Shown here: one piece after another, positions 8,459 to 17,105 of the stretch | Layout: each line of letters opens with the position of its first letter | Numbering within the stretch: the stretch's first letter is position 1 | Assembly: GCF_014055005.1 (NCBI RefSeq) | Contig: NZ_CP059570.1 | Location: 1,922,001 to 1,986,000 of the forward strand | DNA length: 64,000 nucleotides | Direction: 5' to 3' | Source of the DNA: Neisseria dentiae | GTDB taxonomy: Bacteria; Pseudomonadota; Gammaproteobacteria; Burkholderiales; Neisseriaceae | Translations under genes and position numbers: made by a program | Notes under the pieces: generated by a model | Databases searched by the model: none | Told to the model about the DNA's origin: nothing | Seen by the model: only the letters and a program-made list of their open reading frames with translations

Positions 8459-9353
8459 TCATCATCATGAGTTTCAAGCACAACACTCAGGTAGTAGTGG
8501 TTGGAACAGATTTTAAGAATAAAACACTTGGTGTTTCAATTCATCTTGAACCCAGCGTATTTGCCGAGAACTGATGTTGCGGAAAACCGTTTGTTGGGAA
8601 AATATTGACGGATGGGTCCGTTGGTGTTTTCAATCAGCCCTTTCTCTCAAGAATGGTAAGGACAGCAAAATAAGTTTCCGCCACCAATGCTTTAGCTATT
8701 TGGATGTGCCTGTAGAATTCTTTGCCGTTACCCACAGTGATAGTATGTTCCCCAGCTTTATGTACCCTTCAATACCCTTATAACGGCATTGGCAGTGTCT
8801 TTGGCTTTGAAATTCTTCAATTTGCAGATGATGGTGTAGCAGATAATCCGCTTAACCAAGGTCAATAGTGCGTTTTGCTGATCTTTGCCGACGATGGTGT
8901 CGGCCTCCCAATCACCAATGCTGAATTTTTTTGTTCAACGATGGCCAGGGGGCTTTTCTATACTGCTGCCGTACTTTTTACGGTAAGGTTTGCTGCCTAT
9001 TCGGAGATATTGCCACAGAGTTCCGCCATTGCTTTTGTCTTGGTGCAGACGGCGGTAAACAGTGCTGCGATAGAGCGTGATTGGGTGGTGTGTGTGAAGA
9101 ATAAGGGGGCGATTTTGTCGAATCAGCCAGGAATGGAGCTTATAGAGTTTCCGTTTGCTCTGTTTGTTTTGGCGGCTTCGCTGTTGGGTATTTTCAGCGT
9201 TGTATTACCCCTTTGGGCACAAAGTTGTCTGATTTCGCGGCTGATGGTGCTTTTGCGGCGGTCAAACTATTTGGTAATTTCGGTGATGGTGTGGTGACGA
9301 TAGAGGTATTGGATGTGGTATTCTCCATCTTGGTTCAGTTGTGTGTAGCTCAT
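8459..9353 (-). pseudogene. IS30-family (IS1655-like) transposase relic
   Basis: Reading from the ATG at 9353, the protein begins MSYTQLNQDGEYHIQYLYRH, followed by a stop and then FDRRKSTISREIRQL, the helix-turn-helix region of IS1655-type transposases. Further on, GDWEADTIVGKDQQNALL is the start of the DDE core, and SVVLETHDDD marks the C-terminus. Several frameshifts and stops break it; none of the forward-strand frames here is a gene. The miniature IS481-like element abuts its 3' end. Confidence 0.72.
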
Positions 9354-9359
9354 GGTAAT

Positions 9360-10200
9360 CTTTCTTGTCGGGAAGCGGATATGCTACCGCGTACTGGCTT
9401 TTTCTGTTGTGGAAAGTTGCACTTCAAGTCCGATCTGCTGCATATGTAAATAAACATCAGCTTGCGTTTCAGGCCACTATAAGCACTTCCCTGCCTCTTA
9501 TGAATATACCATTTCCGTCGGCCGTCTGCACTGTAACTGAACTCGTCCAAGTAACTTTTATGCCGTATATACCACAGCTTCAGTTTTCGTTCGAAGTCTG
9601 TGTGGGTGGCTGTAAACAAGTTATCTCACGATGCTTTTAATTCTTTAGCCGCAGCAGATTTGGGGCGGTGGGTCAGGCATTTGCGGATAGTTTGTTGTTA
9701 ATGGAGTTAGCATAACTGGAAAGGAACACCGAGAAAGAGTTTAGTCAATTCTTTAAAGCCACTGGCGGTAATAATTGGAATGCGTATGCCTTGATTCATC
9801 ACTGTCTTTAACCTCAATTCATAAAGTACCGTCCTCTTCTGCCTGACATATTGCGTGTAAATGACTCGATCATTGAGGCTGTTCATAGACACCATCACGC
9901 CAAAAACTCTGCCAAAATCGGTGGCACCCATGATGATGTTAGCAATAGGGTGCCGCTCGATGCGGGACAGTTAAGGTGCTTTGCCTCAGATGAATTAGGC
10001 GCATTGCATAGGTTTACTTGAGAGGTATGTATTCATCAGGCTTCTTAGCAGCGGGGAAAATTTAGCGTAGGCAAAGCATTTGTATCTTTGTTTGCCACTT
10101 CTACGGCCATATTTGATGAAGGTGTTTTGATGGGAAAACGGACATTTTTTACATTCAACTTGATAACAAATCACTGAAATAAACGTATCGTAAGGCTTTC
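9360..10200 (-). pseudogene. Degenerate transposase relic with zinc-ribbon N-terminus (IS256/IS1249-like)
   Basis: Read on the minus strand, fragments in different frames line up as one broken transposase. They are a zinc-ribbon segment (CKKCPFSHQNTFIKYGRRSG, then KQRYKCFAY), a catalytic-core segment (MGATDFGRVFGVMVSMNSLN), then FERKLKLWYIRHKSYLDEF and RSAYSGLKR-like pieces typical of the C-terminal half of IS1249-type transposases. Stops and frameshifts are frequent. Family assignment is from memory of motif order and is tentative; that it is a dead transposase is much surer. Confidence 0.5.
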
Positions 10201-10227
10201 AGCAGTTTTTACCAACCAAAATGTCCA

Positions 10228-11038
10228 GGGTCTGTCGACATTCAAGTTTTCAGTGTATCCTATCCTCATGACCAGATATATTCTTACCGATGCACAGTGG
10301 GCAAAAATTGAGCCTTTATGCCAAGGAAAAGTTGGCGATGCCGGCCGAACCGCTGTCGATAACCGATTATTTATAGAAGCCATACTATGGATTATCCGTA
10401 CCGGCAGTCCTTGGCGCGATCTGCCCGAAGAGTTCGGTAATTGGAAAAGTATCCACAAACGCTACCGCAGATGGGTCTTGGCCGACCGTTTTCATGATAT
10501 TTTTGAAGAACTGAACCGTGATCTCGATATGGAGTATGTCATGATTGACGGCACAATCGTCAAAGTTCACCGCCACGGTCAGGGTGCAAAAGGGGGACTC
10601 GAAATCAGGCCATCGGCCAATCCAAAGGCGGGATGACGACCAAGATTTTGGCTATGGTGGATGCTTTGGGGAACCTGATTGACTTCAAACTGATGCCTGG
10701 TCAGCGCAATGACATTTGCGGCGTAGAACCGCTGATTAAAGAAAAGGAATTTGATGCTTTATTGGCGGATAAAGCCTTTGATGCCGACTGGCTGGTCGAA
10801 GAGTTGACCGAAAGGGGGAGTAAGGTGGTTATTCCGCCGCGTAACAACCGCAAATTGCAGCGGGAACACGACAAGATGATGTATTGCTGGCGACATTTGA
10901 TTGAGAACTTTTTTGCAAACTCAAAGAATTCAAAAAGATTGCGATGCGCGCAGAAAAAACCGACCAATCTTTTGCTGCCAATATTTACCTTGCTGCTGCC
11001 GTATTGAAATTGAGGTAAACTTGAATGTCGACAGACCC
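10228..11038 (+). mobile_element. IS5-family (IS427-type) insertion sequence, inactive copy
   Basis: An 811-bp element bounded by perfect 22-bp inverted repeats GGGTCTGTCGACATTCAAGT(TT) at 10228-10249 and 11017-11038. It encodes a two-frame DDE transposase on the plus strand. A target duplication is not clear; only CA is shared at both flanks. It sits inside older IS debris. Confidence 0.9.
10268..11018 (+). pseudogene. IS427-type transposase (orfA/orfB), frameshifted
   Basis: orfA (10268-10636) starts MTRYILTDAQWAKIEPL and carries the first catalytic Asp in MIDGTIVKVH. A -1 shift at the G5 run (10592-10596) joins it to the second frame (GTRNQAIGQSKGGMTTKILA), as expected for programmed frameshifting in this group. 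orfB holds DKAFDADWLVE (second Asp) and RHLIENFF (Glu). One T seems to be missing from the T6 run at 10909-10914. With it restored, the frame reads FFCKLKEFKKIAMRAEKTDQ and ends at 11018. As it stands the protein ends in an unrelated tail, so this copy is probably inactive. Confidence 0.82.
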
Positions 11039-11049
11039 CAGTAAACCGA

Positions 11050-11250
11050 AAGCGATTTGTTGAACCTGCTAAAAGTAACCAACAGGCTACGTGCGTCTGT
11101 TATTGCCTGAAAGACAGCCCAAATACCCGATAATCAGGGTATCTTGAAGAGGAACTCAGAGAATACTTGAAGTAAAAACAGCCGAAATTCTGTGTTCGGA
11201 TTTCAGCTGTTGAGTAAAGAGCTATTTTGCAAAGATCTCAACCTTTTTAT
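11050..11250 (+). mobile_element. Right end of a decayed IS1106-like (IS5 family) element
   Basis: The stretch matches the tail expected of IS1106-like elements: the transposase C-terminal coding remnant (NLLKVTNRLRAS-like), then ACCCGATAATCAGGG, the hairpin AACAGCCGAAATTC...GATTTCAGCTGTT, and the terminus ATTTTGCAAAGATCTC. No intact gene remains. The inner hairpin may double as the terminator of the minus-strand lipoprotein gene that follows. Confidence 0.6.
11174..11211 (-). terminator. Probable terminator of the OmpA-domain lipoprotein gene, inside IS debris
   Basis: On the minus strand ACAGCTGAAAT pairs with ATTTCGGCTGT (one G-U pair) and is followed by TTTTT. It lies about 55 bases beyond the lipoprotein stop codon and is itself part of an IS1106-like end. 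Confidence 0.55.
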
Positions 11251-11265
11251 CTCTCTGCCCGATGC

Positions 11266-11949
11266 TTACTGTTGCTGCTGTTGCGCCGCACGCACGGCGT
11301 TTTGGTCGGGGTTGATCAGGATTTCCACGCGGCGGTTTTTGGCGCGGCCTTCGGCGGTGGCGTTAGACGCAACCGGCTGGCGCGAACCGTAACCGATGGT
11401 GCTCAGGCGCGAAGTGGCCACGCCGCGTTGGTTCAGGTAAGAAGCCACGGCTTGCGCACGGCGTTTCGACAGCGGCTCGTTGATGGCGTCGGAGCCGGTG
11501 TTGTCGGTGTGGCCGGCCACGGTTAAGGTGGTGTCGGGGTATTGCACCAGGGTTTCGGCCGCTTTGTTCAGCGCGTCCATCGCATTGCCGCTCAGGCTGG
11601 CGCTGTTGGTGGCGAAAGTTACGCTTTCGGGCATCACCAGTTTGATCTGGTTGCCTTGGCGTTCCACTTCAACATTGGTGTTGGCCAGGCTCTCGCGCAG
11701 TTTTTTCTCTTGGTAATCCATATAGCCGCCGATACCCGCGCCTATTGCACCGCAAGCCAGCGCAGAGTTGCGCGCGCCTTTGCCGCCGTGGGTCAGGGCG
11801 CCGACGATGCCGCAGGCAGCCGCGCCGCCCAAGCCATACATAGCGGTTTTGCTGGCTTTCTGCTGGCCGGTAACGGGATCGGTTACGCAGCCTGCCAATA
11901 CCATGGCGGAAGCGGCAGCCAAAACGGTTAAGGGTTTCAACATTTTCAT
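11266..11949 (-). CDS. OmpA-family peptidoglycan-binding lipoprotein
   Basis: 227 residues: a lipoprotein signal with lipobox LAGC (Cys near residue 20), a glycine-zipper stretch (MYGLGGAAACGIVGAL...GAIGAGIGGYMD), then an OmpA C-terminal domain. In that domain AGHTDNTGSDAINEPLSKRR gives the Asp and Arg that hold diaminopimelate, and GRAKNRRVEI is the classic ending. It should sit in the outer membrane and bind the cell wall, like Pal/YiaD proteins. The start at 11949 follows AAGGAACCTC; an ATG two codons on and an upstream frame to 12012 are alternatives. The C-terminus is a Gln run. Confidence 0.87.
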   Translation of the reverse strand: MKMLKPLTVLAAASAMVLAGCVTDPVTGQQKASKTAMYGLGGAAACGIVGALTHGGKGARNSALACGAIGAGIGGYMDYQEKKLRESLANTNVEVERQGNQIKLVMPESVTFATNSASLSGNAMDALNKAAETLVQYPDTTLTVAGHTDNTGSDAINEPLSKRRAQAVASYLNQRGVATSRLSTIGYGSRQPVASNATAEGRAKNRRVEILINPDQNAVRAAQQQQQ

Positions 11950-12145
11950 GAGGTTCCTTTCAAAATCATTCGATATGCGGCAAACGCCCCGGCGGGGTTT
12001 GCCCTGATGCAAACTATATAGAACATCGGCACGGCATAACAGTTTGCTTAACTTGATATTACACGCGGCAGCGGTTCATTACTTTCCGCACGGCGCAAAG
12101 GCCGTCTGAACGCCGAAAGCGTATCTTTTGCGACACAGGCCGCGC

Positions 12146-13000
12146 TTATCTGCCGCGCGCGTGCTGCTGCAAACGGCGCACCAGCTTCAGCTTGAGGCGC
12201 AGTTTCACATCGTAGCCCACCGAGCCGGAACCCAACACAAACAGCACCACCGACACCGGCAACGCGAAATAATGGCCGGCGCTGTGGTAGCCCCACGCGC
12301 CGATCAGCCCGCCCGCCAAAAAGGCAGCCAACAGCCCCGCCAGCAGCTTGGCTTTGGGTTTGTTGGTGTGGATGTGCGGCAGTTTGGGGTTGTCGCTGCG
12401 GTGGTAATACAGCATTTTTGAAATTTCTATGCCCAAATCGGTTACCGTGCCTGTCATATGGGTGGAGCGGATGGCACCGCCCGACAACACTGTCATCACG
12501 GTGTTGTGCATACCCATGATGAAACACAACAGCAGCATGGCCGCAACGGGCAGGCTGCCGCTGTGCCAGTCGGCCACGATGGCGCCCACCGCGCCGAACA
12601 GCAGCAGATATACCGCCTCCAGCCACATCGAAAAACCGAAACCGCCGCGGAAGCGGTGCCGTTTCGCCCACAGAATCACCCAGCTCGAATGCGCTGCGCC
12701 CAAAATAAAAAACACCATGCCGGCAAAAGCGATCAGCGCCAGCCGCCATTCGCCCAAATATGCCATATCCGCCGCATACGACATTTCGCCGGTAACGTGC
12801 GAGGTGTAGCGCGCCACGGCAAAAAAACCGCCCGCGTTGATTGCGCCCCCCAGCATGGCCATCAGATAGCCGAGCAGGCGGAAGCGCGCATCGCTGATGT
12901 TGTGTTCGTGCAGATAGGGTTTGTCGGCCTGCCAGAACGGCGGCGCGTGTTTGCGGCTGCGGCGCGGATGGGGCGCGGGGCGGGCGTGTTGGTTTTCCAT
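12146..13000 (-). CDS. DUF1275 (YoaK-like) membrane protein
   Basis: 284 residues with about six hydrophobic segments and the DUF1275 patterns GGAINAGGFF, TSHVTGEMS and HMTGTVTDLGIE. A basic N-terminal tail of about 35 residues precedes the first helix. The function of the family is unknown; membership as a membrane transporter-like protein is all that can be said. It is a single-gene unit with DUS repeats on the upstream side. Confidence 0.85.
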   Translation of the reverse strand: MENQHARPAPHPRRSRKHAPPFWQADKPYLHEHNISDARFRLLGYLMAMLGGAINAGGFFAVARYTSHVTGEMSYAADMAYLGEWRLALIAFAGMVFFILGAAHSSWVILWAKRHRFRGGFGFSMWLEAVYLLLFGAVGAIVADWHSGSLPVAAMLLLCFIMGMHNTVMTVLSGGAIRSTHMTGTVTDLGIEISKMLYYHRSDNPKLPHIHTNKPKAKLLAGLLAAFLAGGLIGAWGYHSAGHYFALPVSVVLFVLGSGSVGYDVKLRLKLKLVRRLQQHARGR

Positions 13001-13317
13001 ACGGCAACGGGCGGAGCAGACGGGTTGATGCCGGTATTGTACAAGGCCGTCTGAAAAAATATAAGGGCATTGCGCCGCTTTGCTTTTTGCCCGAACAGAC
13101 CGGCAACACCTATGCCTGATTTTTCAGACGGCCTCCAAGCCTTTGCAAAATTCGTCGGTATTTTCAAACCCCTGCGTCATACCCGGGCTTAACCCGGGTA
13201 TCTGCCATTTCTTTTGAAACAAAAAGATACCCGGGTTAAGCCCGGGTATGACGCAAGTGTTTTGGAATTTGCGGTGAGTGTTGCCAAGCACGAAGCCCTA
13301 ACCTGCCGCCCCAACGT
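13001..13317. repeat. Gap with DUS copies and a CGTCATACCCGGG hairpin repeat
   Basis: No gene is seen. Two DUS lie near 13043 and 13122. A long inverted repeat at about 13175-13254 pairs CGTCATACCCGGGCTTAACC with GGTTAAGCCCGGGTATGACG across a short spacer rich in TTTTG/CAAAA. The same hairpin family recurs near 14481, 22787, 24217 and 51952. Confidence 0.7.
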
Positions 13318-14292
13318 TCAGCCGCCGGTTAATGCCATCACGCGGATGATTTTTTTCGGATTTTCAACAAATTCGTGCTTTTCGGGCTTTTTCTGCACGG
13401 CATCGCGGATGGCCTGCTCCAGCTCGGCGTCGGTGCAGCCTTCGCGCAACAGCGGGCGCAGCGGCACTTTGTCTTCCTGCCCCAAACACAGGTGCAGGTT
13501 GCCGGTAGCGGAAAGGCGCACGCGGTTGCAGGTGGCGCAGAAGTGCTGGCTCATCGGGGTAATCAGGCCGAGGGTGAAATCGCCGCTGCCGCTTTGCCAG
13601 TAGCGCGCGGGGCCGCCGCCGATTTTGCCTTCGAACGGCGTGAGGTTGAATTTCTGCTGCAATTGCGCCAACACGGGTTGCAGGCTCACCTTGGCATGCG
13701 CCTGGCCGGTGGCGCCCATGGGCATGGCTTCGATTAAATTGAGGATAAAGCCGTTTTCGATACAGAAGGCGACCATATCGTCCAAATCGGTGTCGTTCAC
13801 GCCTTTGAGCGGCACCATATTGATTTTGATGCGCTCGAAACCGGCTTCTTTGGCGGTTTTGATGCCGTCGAGCACTTGGGGCAGGCAGTCGGTGCCGGTG
13901 ATGTCTTTCACGCAGTCGCCGCGCAGGCTGTCGAGGCTGATGTTCAGGCGGCGCACGCCCGCTTGGCGCAGCTCGTGGGCGTGTTTGCCCAATTGCGTGC
14001 CGTTGGTGGTGAGGGAAATGTCTTCGACGCCGGGCTGGCGGTTGATTTCGGCGGCCAAACCGGCCAAGCCTTTGCGCAGCAGCGGTTCGCCGCCGGTGAG
14101 GCGGAAACGCTTGGTGCCCAACCGCGCGAATGCGGCCGCCACACGCGCCAGTTCTTCGAGCGTTAACCAATCTTTGGGCACGGCAAAGCCTTTGAAGCCT
14201 TTGGGCAGGCAGTAGGTGCAGCGCAAATCGCAGCGGTCGGTTACGGATATGCGCAGATAATCTACGGTGCGGCCGAATGCGTCGGTTAACAT
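13318..14292 (-). CDS. moaA: GTP 3',8-cyclase (molybdenum cofactor biosynthesis protein A)
   Basis: Radical-SAM enzyme that turns GTP into 3',8-cyclo-GTP, the first step of molybdopterin synthesis. 324 residues, normal for the family. The SAM cluster motif is TDRCDLRCTYC (CxxxCxxC), with GGEPLLR for SAM binding. The C-terminal cluster is FCATCNRVRLSATGNLHLC, and the protein ends in the conserved Gly-Gly tail (ALTGG). The first codon after the promoter side gives the usual MLTDAFGRTVDYLRIS. No other moa/moe genes are nearby. Confidence 0.95.
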   Translation of the reverse strand: MLTDAFGRTVDYLRISVTDRCDLRCTYCLPKGFKGFAVPKDWLTLEELARVAAAFARLGTKRFRLTGGEPLLRKGLAGLAAEINRQPGVEDISLTTNGTQLGKHAHELRQAGVRRLNISLDSLRGDCVKDITGTDCLPQVLDGIKTAKEAGFERIKINMVPLKGVNDTDLDDMVAFCIENGFILNLIEAMPMGATGQAHAKVSLQPVLAQLQQKFNLTPFEGKIGGGPARYWQSGSGDFTLGLITPMSQHFCATCNRVRLSATGNLHLCLGQEDKVPLRPLLREGCTDAELEQAIRDAVQKKPEKHEFVENPKKIIRVMALTGG

Positions 14293-14450
14293 GATGGCAG
14301 TCTCGGTTGTGCGGTGTGTTGATTGTATGGCCGCGCACGCTTTTTGTTGATGATGCGTTGTGGTTAGCGGCTAGTTATTTCGGGGAATATACAGGCCGTC
14401 TGAAAGAATAACAAGCGTGGGGGTTATTCTTTCAGACGGCCTGTTGCAGC

Positions 14451-14542
14451 TATAGTGAATCCACTTGTTTAGTAACAGTTCGTCATACTCGGGCTTGACC
14501 CGAGTATGACGTATGTACTTTTTCTTAAGTGGATTCACTATA
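14451..14542. repeat. 92-bp hairpin element with IS630-like tips and CGTCATACTCGGG core
   Basis: Perfect 16-bp ends TATAGTGAATCCACTT / AAGTGGATTCACTATA enclose the palindrome CGTCATACTCGGGCTTGACC (continuing CGAGTATGACG). The tips begin like the IS630 element ends at 57121-58034, and the core belongs to the CGTCATAC hairpin family. It lies between moaA and lrgB. Confidence 0.65.
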
Positions 14543-15235
14543 TCAAACGCCCATCAGCGGAACCAGCAGCGGCACCAACGCGGCGGTAAGCACGCCGTTG
14601 AAAATCAGGCCGAGGCTGGCATAGGCGGCGAGCTTGCGGCTGCGGTCGAGCGATGCGGCGATACCCATTGCGTGCGAAGCCGCCCCCATCGACATCCCCT
14701 GCGACGTGGGCAGCTTGATGGTGCTGGCGCTCATCAGCCTGAAGCCGACCATCTGCCCCATCATGCCCGCCAGAATCACGGTGGCGGCGGTGATGGCGGG
14801 AATGCCGCCGATGGCGCGGGTGATTTCGATGGCAATCGGGTTGGTAACCGATTTGGCCGCCAGCGACAACACCACTTCGCGCCCCGCGCCCATCCACTTG
14901 GCGATATACACGCCGGTAACGATGCCGGTTACGCTGCCCGCCGCCTGCGACACAATAATCGGCAGCCACTGGCTGCTGATTTTTTTCCAGTTGAGATAAA
15001 GCGGCACCGCCAGCGACACCACCGCCGGTTTCAGCCAGAAATCGATAAACGCGGCCGCTTCGTGATAGGTTTCATAGTCGATGCCGACGGTTTTCAGATA
15101 AACAATCACCGTGGCCGAACTCAACACCACGGGGTTGCACAGAAAACTGCCCGTGCGGGCGCGCAGCACATTGGCCACCCAATACACGGTTACCGTGATA
15201 AACAGCAATAAAGCCGGATGCGCGAGCATTTCCAT
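14543..15235 (-). CDS. lrgB: LrgB/CidB-family membrane protein
   Basis: 230 residues, about seven or eight hydrophobic segments, with family patterns such as NPLLLSS-like NPVVLSSATVIVYLKT, AAKSVTNPIAIEITRAIGG and MGAASHAMGIA. LrgB works with LrgA; the pair was described as a holin/antiholin-type murein hydrolase regulator and, in Gram-positives, as a pyruvate or metabolite carrier. I chose the ATG at 15235, whose first base overlaps the lrgA stop (TGATG), with GGAGG upstream; this implies translational coupling. Confidence 0.88.
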   Translation of the reverse strand: MEMLAHPALLLFITVTVYWVANVLRARTGSFLCNPVVLSSATVIVYLKTVGIDYETYHEAAAFIDFWLKPAVVSLAVPLYLNWKKISSQWLPIIVSQAAGSVTGIVTGVYIAKWMGAGREVVLSLAAKSVTNPIAIEITRAIGGIPAITAATVILAGMMGQMVGFRLMSASTIKLPTSQGMSMGAASHAMGIAASLDRSRKLAAYASLGLIFNGVLTAALVPLLVPLMGV

Positions 15236-15573
15236 CACCAAAACCTCCGCATCAGCTCGTGCACCTTGCCGGTAACGAACATCACCAGAAACGTGCTCAC
15301 CAGCGTGGCGGTGGCGATGGAAAGCAAATCACGCCCCACCACGTCGAGATAGCTCATCACCGCCACGCACGGCGGCACCAGAAACAGCGACAGGTTGCCC
15401 ATCAAAACATCCACCATCTGCTGCAACCAAGCGGTTTTCACCCAGCCCGTATGCAGCGCGGCAAACAAAAAACCCATACCGATAATGCTGCCGGGCAGCT
15501 TGATGCCGGTGAAATGCACCGCCGCCTCTCCCACGGCCAAAAAGCCGAAAATAATGCTCAACGCTCTAATCAT
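15235..15573 (-). CDS. lrgA: LrgA/CidA-family holin-like protein
   Basis: 112 residues and four hydrophobic segments. Family features are PGSIIGMGFLFAALHTGWVK, the VDVLMGNLSLFLVPPCVAVM stretch and a C-terminal FVTGKVHELMRR. The start at 15573 follows AAGGAG; an upstream open frame to 15663 runs through a DUS and is not conserved-looking. It is the first gene of an lrgAB pair that ends in the DUS-rich gap before moaA. Confidence 0.87.
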   Translation of the reverse strand: MIRALSIIFGFLAVGEAAVHFTGIKLPGSIIGMGFLFAALHTGWVKTAWLQQMVDVLMGNLSLFLVPPCVAVMSYLDVVGRDLLSIATATLVSTFLVMFVTGKVHELMRRFW

Positions 15574-15769
15574 GGTTCGGTTTCTCCTTTTTGTTTTATT
15601 TATTATTGCGCCGGTGGTTTTCAGACGGCCTGAAGCACTTGCCGAAACCGCCGCCGCCACCATAAGGCAGGCTTCGAAGCGTATTTCTTTAAATTATTAA
15701 TTAATCGGAATCATACCCCCGCACAGGCCGTCTGAAAAGACAGGCGGCGGTTTTCAGATTTAGCGGTTC

Positions 15770-15963
15770 GAGACCTTTGCAAAAATACCTTAAGGCCGTC
15801 TGAAATGCTTAAATCCCGTCATTCCCGCGTAGGCGGGAATCCAGTCGTTTTTCATAAGTTATTGAAATAAAATACTTGATGGTTTTAAGGCTGGATTCCC
15901 GCCTACGCGGGAATGACGATAATCGGATGTTCCAAACGGCCTAAACGAATTTTGCAAAGGTTC
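15770..15963. repeat. GAGACC...GGTCTC-type element carrying a dRS3 pair
   Basis: It begins GAGACCTTTGCAAAA and ends ACGAATTTTGCAAAGG. Inside are a DUS and two inverted dRS3 copies (ATTCCCGCGTAGGCGGGAAT and its partner about 75 bases later). GGTTC occurs just before the element and again at its right edge. This fits a 5-bp target duplication if six bases of the right tip were lost. Confidence 0.65.
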
Positions 15964-15990
15964 AGGCCTGAAACCTTTCCTTCCGCAAAT

Positions 15991-16023
15991 AAAAAAACGG
16001 AACCCTTTCGGATTCCGTTTTTT
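15991..16023. terminator. Bidirectional-looking terminator after the 73-residue gene
   Basis: AAAAAACGGAA ... TTCCGTTTTTT forms a short stem with A/T runs on both sides, just beyond the stop of the minus-strand gene at 16038. Confidence 0.7.
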
Positions 16024-16037
16024 ATTCTGCGCCGCCT

Positions 16038-16259
16038 TCAGCTTTTGCGGTAAGGGTTTTCCACGCCGTCTATCAAGCGGTGCAGGTATTCGCGTAGCTG
16101 TGCTTCGCCGCAGCCCATCAGCAGCGCGTCTTCAAAAGCATCTTGGGCGGCTTGGTAAAGCTCGGTCATGTTTTCCGTCATCACCTTGATTTTTTCGGTG
16201 CAGGAAACGATTTCGCCGTTGTCGCTATACCATTTCGGCATTTCGGGCATACTCATCAT
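16038..16259 (-). CDS. Small conserved-looking acidic protein, function unknown
   Basis: 73 residues with no signal or membrane segment, predicted mostly helical (ENMTELYQAAQDAFEDALL; AQLREYLHRLIDG). I do not recognise a characterised family. It follows the NlpC/P60 gene by 7 bases on the same strand, has AAGG before the first ATG, and is followed by a terminator. The operon position makes it likely real. The two ATGs at 16259 and 16256 are equally possible starts. Confidence 0.65.
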   Translation of the reverse strand: MMSMPEMPKWYSDNGEIVSCTEKIKVMTENMTELYQAAQDAFEDALLMGCGEAQLREYLHRLIDGVENPYRKS

Positions 16260-16266
16260 AACAGCC

Positions 16267-16830
16267 TTAATTCAAAAAGCGCGAAGGGTCGTTTTTCTTC
16301 ACGCGGCGGGCAGTGGCGTATTTGGCTTTCCAATATTTGTTGTTCAGGCTGGTGATTTCGATGCGTTTGCCCGCCCTCGGGGCGTGGATAAAGCGGTCGT
16401 TGCCGATATACAGCCCCACGTGCGAAATGCGGCCGCCGCCCATCGTGCGGAAAAACACCATGTCGCCCGGCTGGAGGTTGCTTCGGCTCACATATTCGCC
16501 CATTCTGGCCTGTTCGGCCGATGTGCGCGGCAGGCTGATCTGCATACTGCGGCTGAAAATATGCTGCATAAAGCCGCTGCAATCGAAACCCGTGCGCGCC
16601 GACGAACCGCCGTAGCGGTAAGCCACGCCGAGCAGCCCCATCGCGCTGCCTATCAAATCGTCGGCATCACTGCGGCTTATGGGCCTGCTGCCGCCCGAAC
16701 CGCCCGCAGGCTCATATTGCGGAGCCTGCAAACGGATAAGGTTTTCCAAATCATCGGCCTGCGCCGCGCCCGACAACATCAGGCAGAAAGCGGCCAGCGC
16801 CGCCGAAAAAAATCGTTTGAAATTTGCCAT
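16267..16830 (-). CDS. Secreted NlpC/P60-family cell-wall hydrolase
   Basis: 187 residues. A signal peptide (about 1-25, ending SGAAQA-DD) precedes an NlpC/P60 domain with catalytic Cys84 in FDCSGF, His137 in ISHVGLYIG and polar residue His149 in FIHAPR. Such enzymes cut D-Glu-diaminopimelate bonds in stem peptides, in the periplasm. I chose the ATG at 16830; the upstream open frame lacks a signal-like N-terminus. Downstream, 7 bases away, is a small gene of unknown role. Confidence 0.9.
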   Translation of the reverse strand: MANFKRFFSAALAAFCLMLSGAAQADDLENLIRLQAPQYEPAGGSGGSRPISRSDADDLIGSAMGLLGVAYRYGGSSARTGFDCSGFMQHIFSRSMQISLPRTSAEQARMGEYVSRSNLQPGDMVFFRTMGGGRISHVGLYIGNDRFIHAPRAGKRIEITSLNNKYWKAKYATARRVKKNDPSRFLN

Positions 16831-17105
16831 AGGTGATTCCGTTGTTTGCCGTCCCGCCCGCAGGCGGCCGGAGTGCAATCGGTTTTCAGACGGCCTATGC
16901 CGCCCTGATTATGTTATTCTGTGTGCCACGCCGCAGATTTGCAGCCAATAATAAGGCCGCCATGCTGTCGAAAAACAGATCGAAACATGGCGGAATATGC
17001 GCCGTTTGCTGCGTGTTTTTTGCCGCCCGCAGGCGGCAAGACCCGATTTTCACAGTAAAAACCCGTTCGTGCAAGGCATGAACCCTGAAAAATACTGCAA
17101 AAACC

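Noticed and set aside
8875..9297. 140-residue forward-strand frame
   Set aside because: The minus strand of this stretch reads as an IS30-type transposase with stops; the forward frame is its shadow.
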